DNA from: a virus | IMG/VR virus record: IMGVR_UViG_3300020400_000056 | Coordinates: 1-20,351 of that record | Reading direction: 5' to 3' (one strand) | DNA: 20,351 nt | Shown here: positions 8,395-14,360 of the stretch, piece after piece | Numbering within the stretch: the first letter of the stretch is position 1 | Layout of the letters: every line of letters begins with the position of its first letter | The notes under the pieces: model-generated | What the model saw: the letters and a program-made list of their open reading frames with translations, nothing else | What the model was told of the DNA's origin: nothing | Database searches by the model: none | Program-made: the position numbers and the translations under genes

Positions 8395-9273
8395 ATGAGG
8401 AAACAAAAATATCTAAACAACAAAGACATGTTAAAAGAAATACACAAAAGCAAATTAAGTTTTTGTAGTGTGATAGATGATGATTACACAAGATTTGATG
8501 TAATTGTAGAAACACCAGAAGATATGCACAATCCTGCAATAGTTCAGCAAGCTAAAGAAAATAGGGCACAACAATTAAGTATTGAAGCATATGAAAATTC
8601 TTACATGGAATGGTATTCGGATGATGCTAGAAAAACCAGTCAAAAACCCAAACAAACAAATTACAAGATTGATCCAGAATCAATAGATGAAAAAAGTCTT
8701 GTATTTAGATTGATGACTTTTGATCACATACCGCTTGAGCCTGGTAGAAAAAGCAAGCCTAAAACCACAGCAGACCATCATGCTAAATGTAATTTTCCAC
8801 CATTTAAACATTATGCTTATGTGAATGATGAACTTATAGAAGTAGTGCGTAGTCACTGGGAAGGTGGATTTGACAATGGCAAATTTAATGTTAATCATGG
8901 AGCAATAAGTAATAACTTGGCAAAAATGTTTATTAAATTGTGTGAAAGATATAGCATGCGTAGTAACTGGCGTGGATACACCTATGTAGACGAAATGCGT
9001 AGCCATGCACTGTTACAACTAAGTCAAATTGGATTGCAGTTTAATGAACTCAAAAGTCAAAACCCATTTGCATACTATACAGCCGCAGTAACCAATAGTT
9101 TCACTAGAGTGCTAAATTTAGAAAAACGCAATCAAAATATCAGAGATGACTTGTTACAAGAAAATGGTCAAATGCCAAGTTGGACAAGACAGATTGAACA
9201 TGAAATGGCAGAACGTGCTAAATGGGACGAACAGTCAGACAAAGAACGTAAAGAACACGGGTTCAATATCTAG
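8395..9273 (+). CDS. 55: Late-transcription sigma factor gp55-like
   Basis: 292 residues. The N-terminus has 'YLNNKDMLKEIHKSK', close to T4 gp55 'YVNNKELLQAI'. Residues ~180-260 match the gp55 core: 'MFIKLCERYSMRSNWRGYTY', then 'DEMRSHALLQLSQIGLQFN', then 'NPFAYYTAAVTNSFTRVLN', a reduced sigma region 2 for binding polymerase and the -10-like late element. T4 gp55 directs host RNA polymerase to TATAAATA with gp33 and the gp45 clamp; neither of those genes is in this window. At 292 residues it is well over T4's 185. Most of the extra length is a polar segment at ~25-165 before the core. Late elements of the expected type occur nearby, which supports the call. The ATG follows AAGGA at six bases. 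Confidence 0.88.
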   Translation: MRKQKYLNNKDMLKEIHKSKLSFCSVIDDDYTRFDVIVETPEDMHNPAIVQQAKENRAQQLSIEAYENSYMEWYSDDARKTSQKPKQTNYKIDPESIDEKSLVFRLMTFDHIPLEPGRKSKPKTTADHHAKCNFPPFKHYAYVNDELIEVVRSHWEGGFDNGKFNVNHGAISNNLAKMFIKLCERYSMRSNWRGYTYVDEMRSHALLQLSQIGLQFNELKSQNPFAYYTAAVTNSFTRVLNLEKRNQNIRDDLLQENGQMPSWTRQIEHEMAERAKWDEQSDKERKEHGFNI

Positions 9274-9274
9274 G

Positions 9275-9303
9275 TTGACAATATCCTTAATAGAAAGTAC
9301 AAT
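9275..9303 (+). promoter_or_regulatory. Sigma70-type promoter before gp47-gp46
   Basis: TTGACA at 9275-9280, a 17-base spacer, then TACAAT at 9298-9303. The predicted start near 9310 lies inside or just before a perfect 6-bp hairpin, AGAAGT-AAA-ACTTCT (9307-9321), upstream of the gp47 ATG at 9336. Confidence 0.8.
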
Positions 9304-9335
9304 GATAGAAGTAAAACTTCTTTGAACGGAAAGTC

Positions 9336-10343
9336 ATGACATTTTTTAACAAAGCCGCTTGTTTTACAGACATACACTTTGGAAATAAAAATAACAGCAA
9401 ACAGCACAATAGAGATTGTGCAGAGTTTGTAGATTGGTTTATTAAACAAAGCGAAGACTGTGAAACTTGTATATTTTTAGGAGACTGGCATCATCATAGA
9501 GCCAGTGTAAATGTAAGCACACTCAATCACAGTGTAGAAAATGTAGGCAAACTCAGTCGTGCGTTTGAAAGTGTGTATATGATTATGGGCAATCATGATT
9601 TGTACTATAGAGAAAAACGTGACCTCAACAGTTTGCCTTATGCTGGTTTGTTTGAAAATGTTACACTCGTAGAAGATGCACTGATACAAGATGAAGTTGC
9701 ACTTATTCCTTGGTTGGTAGGTGATGAGTGGAAAAATTTAAGTAAAACCAAGTGCAGATACATGTTTGGACATTTTGAATTGCCCAACTTTAAAATGAAT
9801 GCTATGGTAGAAATGCCTGATCACGGCGGCATCAATGCAGAACATTTGACAGGTCCAGAATACGTGTTTACTGGTCATTTTCACAAAAGACAGTTTAAGA
9901 AAAATGTACATTATTTAGGATCACCGTTTGGTCACAACTATGCAGACACATGGGACGATGACAGAGGTATGATGAAATTAGTTTGGGGAGAAGAACCTCA
10001 GTATATTAATTTTGATGGTCCTCGATATAGAACTGTTCCTCTCAGTAGATTGATAGATGAACCAGAAGTAATACTTAACGATAAAACATATTGTAGAGCT
10101 ACATTAGATATAGCCATAAGCTACGAAGAAGCAAGTTTTATCAAAGAAACTTTTAGTCAACAATTTAATGCTAGAGAGATAGCATTGATTCCTAGTAAAA
10201 AAGAAGAACATGCACAGGATTGGAAAGTAGTAGATGATATTGAAGTTGAAAATGTTGATCAAATAGTGTATAATAGTTTAAACGCTGTAGACAGCGATAT
10301 GATTGATAAAAAGATTTTGGTAGACATTTATAATTCACTATGA
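9336..10343 (+). CDS. 47: Recombination endonuclease subunit gp47 (Mre11/SbcD-like)
   Basis: 335 residues with all metallophosphoesterase motifs in order: 'FTDIHFG' (D12, H14), 'FLGDWHH' (D50), 'MGNHD' (N86, H87), 'FGHFE' (H146) and 'TGHFHK' (H181, H183). These bind the two metal ions of Mre11-family nucleases. With gp46 it forms the complex that resects DNA ends for recombination-dependent replication and helps degrade host DNA in T4. The start is at 9336 behind a GGAAAG ribosome site. The stop overlaps the gp46 start as ATGA (10340-10343), so the subunits are translationally coupled. Length is about that of T4 gp47 (339). Confidence 0.96.
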   Translation: MTFFNKAACFTDIHFGNKNNSKQHNRDCAEFVDWFIKQSEDCETCIFLGDWHHHRASVNVSTLNHSVENVGKLSRAFESVYMIMGNHDLYYREKRDLNSLPYAGLFENVTLVEDALIQDEVALIPWLVGDEWKNLSKTKCRYMFGHFELPNFKMNAMVEMPDHGGINAEHLTGPEYVFTGHFHKRQFKKNVHYLGSPFGHNYADTWDDDRGMMKLVWGEEPQYINFDGPRYRTVPLSRLIDEPEVILNDKTYCRATLDIAISYEEASFIKETFSQQFNAREIALIPSKKEEHAQDWKVVDDIEVENVDQIVYNSLNAVDSDMIDKKILVDIYNSL

Positions 10344-12109
10344 TAACATTAAAAGATATTACAATTAAAAACTTTATGAGTGTTGGTAACGTTACACAGG
10401 CTGTACGTTTTTCTGACAATGGACTAACATTGGTATTGGGTAATAACTTAGACTTAGGTGGAGATGGTAGTAGAAATGGTACAGGAAAAACTACTATAAT
10501 CAATGCACTAAGTTATGCTATATTTGGCAATGCACTTACAAATATACGCAAAGACAACCTTGTAAACAAAACAAATAGTAAACAAATGCTGGTTACACTG
10601 GATTTTGCAGTGGAAGGCACAAAATATAGAATTGAAAGAGGCAGGAAACCTAATGTGCTTAAATACTATGTCAATGATCAGAATGTTGACGAAGATGAAG
10701 CACAAGGTGAAAATAGACAGACTCAGACACAAATAGAAAAACTTTTTGGTATGAGTCATGACATGTTCAAACACATTGTTGCTTTGAACACATATACTGA
10801 ACCTTTTCTTAGCATGAGATCCAATGATCAACGTGCTATCATTGAACAGCTATTAGGCATTACTATGCTCAGCGAAAAGGCAGAGGTTTTAAAAGAACAA
10901 CAAAGGTTGACTAGAGATGCAATCAAAGAAGAAGAATATAGAATTAAGGCTATTGAAGAAGCAAATTCCAGAATTGAGAAAAGTATTAGTGATTTGGAAC
11001 GGAGGCAGAAAATCTGGAAAGATAAACAAACGTCTGATGTCCAAGGTATCCAACAACAGATAAACACTCTAAAAAAAATTAATATTAAGACTGAACTGGA
11101 TAATCATGCATTGTTAAACGATTATTTAGAAAAGAAAAATTTAAAAGATCAAGCCGAAAAATGGAAATCCAATATTGAATCTGATAATCAAAAACAAGAC
11201 AGATCAATAGCTAAACTTGAAGAAGAAATTGTATTACTCAAAGATCACAAATGTCATAGTTGTGGACAAGACCTGCATGATGAAAAACAAGAAACAATAC
11301 TAAGAGACAAAGAAGAGCAATTAGGCGAAGCACGTAATCAAATATTAACAAATACAGATCAGCAAAAAGAATGGCAACAAGTACTTGATGAACTAGGTGA
11401 ACTTGGTCAAATGCCAGTTACACACTACAATACTCTACAAGAAGCACTTGAACATCAAAATACACTTAATAATCTTGAAACAGAAGTTCAAAGAAAACAA
11501 ACAGATCCTGACACTTATCAAGAACAGATAGACACACTCAGAGATACTGGTATGCAAGAAGTAGAGTGGGATAACATGAATGATTTAAGTGTACTCAAAG
11601 ACCATCAGGACTTTTTATACAAGTTGCTGACAAATAAAGACAGTTTTATTAGAAAACGTATCATTGAACAAAATTTACAATATTTGAATAGTAGACTAGC
11701 TTATTACTTGACTAAACTAGGACTTCCACATGAAGTTGCATTTCAACCTGATCTAACAGTTGAAATTACAGAACTAGGCAGAGATTTAGACTTTGACAAC
11801 TTGAGCAGAGGCGAACGTAATAGATTGATACTAGGACTTAGTTGGGCATTCAGAGATGTATTTGAAAGTATGAATACACCTATAAACTTCATGGCTATTG
11901 ATGAACTTATTGACAGTGGTATGGATACAAATGGAGTTGATTCAGCGTTAGGTGTACTAAAAAAGATTGAACGTGAACGCAACAAAAACATCTTTTTAAT
12001 CTCACATAGAGATGAACTAGTAGGTCGTGTAAACACAATATTACAAGTGATAAAAGAAGGTGGATTTACTATGTTTAGTAATGACACGGAGTTTATCGAT
12101 GCCAAGTAG
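10340..12109 (+). CDS. 46: Recombination endonuclease subunit gp46 (Rad50/SbcC-like ATPase)
   Basis: 589 residues with an SMC/Rad50 layout. The N-terminal ATPase half has Walker A 'NGTGKTT' (N46-T52). A coiled coil (~175-300) leads to a zinc hook 'KCHSCGQ' (C305, C308). A second coiled coil (~310-455) is followed by the ABC signature 'LSRGERNRLILGLSWAF' near residue 490 and Walker B 'FMAIDELIDSGMD' near 520. It pairs with gp47 and drives the nuclease by ATP-dependent opening and closing; zinc hooks join two complexes. It overlaps gp47 by 4 bases with no clear ribosome site of its own. T4 gp46 is 560 residues, so this is full length. Confidence 0.96.
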   Translation: MITLKDITIKNFMSVGNVTQAVRFSDNGLTLVLGNNLDLGGDGSRNGTGKTTIINALSYAIFGNALTNIRKDNLVNKTNSKQMLVTLDFAVEGTKYRIERGRKPNVLKYYVNDQNVDEDEAQGENRQTQTQIEKLFGMSHDMFKHIVALNTYTEPFLSMRSNDQRAIIEQLLGITMLSEKAEVLKEQQRLTRDAIKEEEYRIKAIEEANSRIEKSISDLERRQKIWKDKQTSDVQGIQQQINTLKKINIKTELDNHALLNDYLEKKNLKDQAEKWKSNIESDNQKQDRSIAKLEEEIVLLKDHKCHSCGQDLHDEKQETILRDKEEQLGEARNQILTNTDQQKEWQQVLDELGELGQMPVTHYNTLQEALEHQNTLNNLETEVQRKQTDPDTYQEQIDTLRDTGMQEVEWDNMNDLSVLKDHQDFLYKLLTNKDSFIRKRIIEQNLQYLNSRLAYYLTKLGLPHEVAFQPDLTVEITELGRDLDFDNLSRGERNRLILGLSWAFRDVFESMNTPINFMAIDELIDSGMDTNGVDSALGVLKKIERERNKNIFLISHRDELVGRVNTILQVIKEGGFTMFSNDTEFIDAK

Positions 12110-12323
12110 ATGGACTTATCAAGGAAACAAAAAAATATTCGAATCCCCAGATGGCGGTAAAACTGTGTTCGAAAGAGACATGGGAGATGATTATACAAAA
12201 AGAAAACTTGTTAAAACCACAGGTGAAAAATTGTATGGTTATCATCCGCAAGAATTGCTCACTAGTAAAATTTTACCTATAGACATATTTTACAAACTTT
12301 TCAGGAGTAAACATGGATCCTGA
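12099..12323 (+). CDS. Small conserved-looking protein of unknown function (WTYQG N-terminus)
   Basis: 74 residues from the ATG at 12099, chosen because GGAG (12088-12091) sits seven bases upstream; it overlaps the end of gp46 by 11 bases. The protein starts MPSRWTYQGNKKIFESPDGG and ends 'LPIDIFYKLFRSKHGS'. The WTYQG start is shared with the GIY-YIG protein at 13302 (15 identical bases, 12110-12124 and 13307-13321). The 'LPIDI..KL' ending is shared with the next gene. It is lysine-rich, has no membrane segment, and I do not recognise a family. Position in the gp47/gp46 operon suggests early or middle expression. Confidence 0.7.
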   Translation: MPSRWTYQGNKKIFESPDGGKTVFERDMGDDYTKRKLVKTTGEKLYGYHPQELLTSKILPIDIFYKLFRSKHGS

Positions 12324-12579
12324 TGATTATATTGTAGACTTAGAGCAGTTTAATAATAAAGGTTACAAAGGTGACGATGATTTCGATCACTGGTTGACTT
12401 ACGAAGCACCATTGGTAGATGTAAGTGTAAATTCCGATCCTATTACAGTCACCACAGCAAATATTCAATACAAAAACTGGCAACAAACAATGAGTAGTAG
12501 ACTACCAATTGATATTATGCATAAATTATACCCTAAACAAATGAAAGGACAAAATGATGACGACAACATTCCTTTTTGA
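12313..12579 (+). CDS. Small acidic protein of unknown function
   Basis: 88 residues, overlapping the previous gene by 11 bases, with a clear AGGAG (12303-12307) five bases before the ATG. It starts MDPDDYIVDLEQFNN, is acidic in its first third, and has 'SRLPIDIMHKLYPKQ' near residues 63-77, like the LPIDIFYKLF ending of the preceding protein. It ends in 'DDDNIPF', an acidic-hydrophobic tail resembling the C-terminal tips of single-stranded DNA-binding proteins. I do not recognise a family and the tail resemblance may be chance. Its own stop overlaps the next gene. Confidence 0.68.
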   Translation: MDPDDYIVDLEQFNNKGYKGDDDFDHWLTYEAPLVDVSVNSDPITVTTANIQYKNWQQTMSSRLPIDIMHKLYPKQMKGQNDDDNIPF

Positions 12580-13264
12580 TGTAGATGGTACACTTACAGA
12601 TGCACGTAAACCTATCAATCAAGACTTTGAACACTTTATGAAAGACTTTATAATGCGTGGTAATAAATGCATGATTATAACTGGTAGTGACAGACCAAAA
12701 ACTGTAGAACAGATTGGTTTAAGCCTTACTTTACGCTTTGCAAGGGTATATCATTGTAGCGGAAATCATGTGTTTGAAGACACTAAAGAGATCAAAAAGA
12801 ATGAATGGTTACTGTCAGATGAACAAAAAACATTTTTAACTGAATACTTACACAAAATTAATTATAATGAAATGACTGGTAATCATATAGAACAGCGTAT
12901 AGGTACTGCAAATTTTAGTATAGTAGGAAGAAATGCAAATTGGGCAGAACGTGATAGATATGCAAAATGGGATCAGATAAACAAAGGAAGAGAAACTGTT
13001 GCAATGTACTACAATCAACAGTTCAAAGATAGTGTAGCACAAGTAGCTGGAGAAACCAGTATAGATATATTTCCAGTAGGCTGTGACAAGAGTCAAGCCG
13101 TTAATGAACAAGAAGGTACAACTATATTTTTTGGAGACAATTGTTTTCCAGGCGGCAATGATTTTACAGCCGCACAAGCTAGCACATATTATCATCAAAT
13201 AGATGGTGGTTATAAGCAAACTTGGGAAATTTTAAAAAATACGTATATTTCGGTTGACAAATAG
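12554..13264 (+). CDS. Phosphomannomutase-like HAD hydrolase (eukaryotic-type PMM family)
   Basis: 236 residues. 'LFDVDGTLTDARKPI' (D9 nucleophile, D11 acid/base) is almost the motif of human PMM1/PMM2. 'TGSDRPKTVEQIG', 'FSIVGRNANWAER', 'SIDIFPVGCDK' and 'FFGDNCFPGGNDF' follow in the same order and spacing as in eukaryotic-type PMM. The family converts mannose-6-phosphate to mannose-1-phosphate for GDP-mannose synthesis, with a cap domain (roughly 85-185) binding the sugar. Differences: 'HCSGNHVF' replaces the usual ENG segment and 'RIGTANFS' the RxGMLN segment, so substrate may differ. ATGs at 12554 and 12557 both fit; the second is better spaced from the GGA at 12547. It overlaps the preceding gene by 26 bases and ends inside the next promoter. 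Confidence 0.88.
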   Translation: MMTTTFLFDVDGTLTDARKPINQDFEHFMKDFIMRGNKCMIITGSDRPKTVEQIGLSLTLRFARVYHCSGNHVFEDTKEIKKNEWLLSDEQKTFLTEYLHKINYNEMTGNHIEQRIGTANFSIVGRNANWAERDRYAKWDQINKGRETVAMYYNQQFKDSVAQVAGETSIDIFPVGCDKSQAVNEQEGTTIFFGDNCFPGGNDFTAAQASTYYHQIDGGYKQTWEILKNTYISVDK

Positions 13265-13283
13265 CTTAACTGGCATATATAGT
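13254..13283 (+). promoter_or_regulatory. Sigma70-type promoter before the GIY-YIG gene
   Basis: TTGACA at 13254-13259 overlaps the end of the phosphomannomutase gene. The -10 is TATATA (13276-13281, spacer 16) or TATAGT (13278-13283, spacer 18). The start would be near 13288, giving a short leader before the ATG at 13302. Confidence 0.68.
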
Positions 13284-13301
13284 AGTTGCTAAACAATAAA
13301 C

Positions 13302-13730
13302 ATGCAATGGACTTATCAAGGCAAAATAGTAGAACAAATATCAGAAGAATACGTGGGATTCGTATATCTAATTACTAATCTTACGAACGATAAAAAATAT
13401 ATTGGCAAAAAATTAGCACAATTTAAAGTAACTAAAAAACCCCTCAAAGGCAAAAAGAACAAAAGGCGTTCAACAAAAGAAAGTGATTGGAGAGACTATT
13501 GGGGATCCAGTGACACATTGAATGCAGACGTAGAAAACTTAGGCCCACAAAACTTTACCAGAGAAATACTGTATTACTGCACCAGCAGAGGTGAAATGAG
13601 CTACTTAGAAGCTCGTGAACAGTTTGATCGTAAAGTATTAGAAACTGATGAATATTACAACGGCATTATAAATGTACGAGTTGGCAGTTCTAAGGCACTT
13701 ATTGAATCACTAAACAGACACCAGTCATAA
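13302..13730 (+). CDS. GIY-YIG endonuclease-like protein (SegE type)
   Basis: 142 residues. After an N-terminal MQWTYQGKIVEQ comes 'GFVYLITNLTNDKKYIGKK', the GIY-YIG pair of strands (here FVY and YIG). Then a Lys/Arg-rich stretch (KPLKGKKNKRRS), 'SDWRDYWGSS', 'LGPQNFTREILYYC' and 'SYLEAREQF', and 'YYNGIINVRVG' near the end. This order matches phage SegE-like putative homing endonucleases. Many phage relatives may act in DNA repair or host DNA breakdown instead; nothing here shows intron or intein insertion. No strong ribosome site precedes the ATG. The WTYQG start matches the small protein at 12099. Confidence 0.8.
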   Translation: MQWTYQGKIVEQISEEYVGFVYLITNLTNDKKYIGKKLAQFKVTKKPLKGKKNKRRSTKESDWRDYWGSSDTLNADVENLGPQNFTREILYYCTSRGEMSYLEAREQFDRKVLETDEYYNGIINVRVGSSKALIESLNRHQS

Positions 13731-13740
13731 TATAGCTTCC

Positions 13741-13770
13741 TTGACTGTAGCATTGAGATTGTATTGTAAT
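13741..13770 (+). promoter_or_regulatory. Possible sigma70 promoter for the structured intergenic RNA
   Basis: TTGACT at 13741-13746 and TGTAAT at 13765-13770 with an 18-base spacer. It starts 11 bases after the GIY-YIG stop and would begin transcription near 13777, right where the G+C-rich foldable segment starts. It is weaker than the other TTGACA promoters here, but the placement is telling. Confidence 0.5.
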
Positions 13771-13776
13771 GATACT

Positions 13777-14025
13777 GTCGGATCTTGCTTGAAGCAAACA
13801 AACCAAACGAGTGGGCTCTACTGCGCCATTGTAACCCACGGATAGCTCAAAGGTCGTCGTTATGGCTGAGAGTGTTTCTGCGTTTAAGCAGTGCGTAAAG
13901 GGGTATAGCAAAACCGCCTCTGCCGAAAGGTTGCACTATAACGATGCTTTCTGGAGACGGGGTAATGACTCTGTTTTTTGCACTTGGCCGTAAACAGGCT
14001 AAGTGCGACTGAAAACAGGGTAATA
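13777..14025 (+). ncRNA. Candidate structured noncoding RNA between convergent genes
   Basis: No convincing reading frame occupies 13731-14096. Hand counting gives about 50% G+C for 13811-14020 against about 23% in 14021-14080 and about one third in nearby genes. Helices seen by eye: TTGCT/AGCAA (13785-13789 with 1393-13797, i.e. 13793-13797); GTGGG/CCCAC (13811-13815 with 13835-13839); a long stem AAAG plus CGTCGTTAT (13849-13863) with ATAACGATG plus CTTT (13938-13950), one G-U and a 2-base bulge; inside it CTGC/GCAG (13878-13891) and TATAG/CTATA (13904-13908 with 13936-13940); then CTCTGTTTT/AAAACAGGG (13969-13977 with 14012-14020) capped by a 10-bp stem (13980-13989 with 13997-14006). It does not match tRNA, tmRNA, RNase P or group I intron cores that I know. 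Strand is inferred from the promoter-like sequence upstream. Confidence 0.6.
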
Positions 14026-14050
14026 ACGAAATTAATCAAATAAAGAAATA

Positions 14051-14094
14051 TCAAACGAAATGAAATGAGTTTGACGATGAGCTTTAGCTCTTCG
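14051..14094. terminator. Two small hairpins between convergent transcripts
   Basis: TCAAAC/GTTTGA (14051-14056 with 14069-14074) is followed by CGA-T-GAGC-TTTA-GCTC-T-TCG (14075-14094). The second lies three bases beyond the minus-strand stop at 14097. Neither is followed directly by a T run on either strand, so an intrinsic terminator is only a possibility; they may belong to the structured RNA's 3' flank. Confidence 0.3.
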
Positions 14095-14096
14095 AT

Positions 14097-14360
14097 TTAG
14101 TATGTGATTGTTTTTTTAGGATTCATAGCTTCTTTGGTCTTTTTAGCTTTTTCCGACATGCGTTCTTGTATTTCTCTAAGTTCTCTAAAACTAATTCTAT
14201 ATAGGTTATCCAATTGAAATGCTCCTTCACTGTAAAGCACTACATCATAAAGCATATTTCTGATATCTTTATTTGTTGATTCATATTTGTCTATTATTTT
14301 TTGAATTAACTCTTCATTTCCCCTAGTGTCTCTAAGTTTTTGCTGAAAAAAAAAGCTGGG
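14097..14360 (-). CDS. -1 frame extension of the gp26-type gene (frameshift product tail)
   Basis: In the -1 frame relative to the upstream gene, stops lie just before 14360, then the frame is open to the TAA at 14099-14097. If ribosomes slip back one base on the T9 run (14354-14346), the product gains 82 residues after F276. They begin QQKLRDTRGNEELIQKIIDK and include 'LDNLYRISFRELREIQERM' and 'KAKKTKEAMNPKK', a sensible helical charged sequence. The fused protein would be 358 residues. There is no good internal start: the first ATG in this frame is about 30 codons in and has no ribosome site. Alternatives are an insertion/deletion error in the homopolymer, or a separate small gene. The minimum length of the listed open frame hides it because it lacks a start codon. 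Confidence 0.65.
   Translation of the reverse strand, partial: PSFFFQQKLRDTRGNEELIQKIIDKYESTNKDIRNMLYDVVLYSEGAFQLDNLYRISFRELREIQERMSEKAKKTKEAMNPKKTITY

Noticed and set aside
13671-13679. TATAAATG late-promoter-like sequence inside the GIY-YIG gene
   Set aside because: One mismatch at a conserved end position, inside a coding region with no gene close downstream on that strand; expected by chance in AT-rich DNA.
13302-13730. Active homing endonuclease with an intron or intein nearby
   Set aside because: Neighbouring genes are intact and uninterrupted; no intron or intein boundaries are visible, so only a GIY-YIG-like protein is claimed.
13861-13940. tRNA-like 'TGGCTGAGAGTG' resembling a Leu/Ser tRNA D arm
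   Set aside because: No acceptor stem, anticodon arm or T-loop GTTCRANNC in register; the segment fits the larger fold better.
13777-14025. tmRNA, RNase P RNA or group I intron
   Set aside because: I found none of the conserved core segments of these RNAs, and no split gene flanks the region.
14075-14117. Intrinsic terminator made of the 14075-14094 hairpin and the T7 run at 14111-14117
   Set aside because: The T run begins 17 bases after the stem, too far for a normal intrinsic terminator, and lies in coding sequence of the opposite strand.
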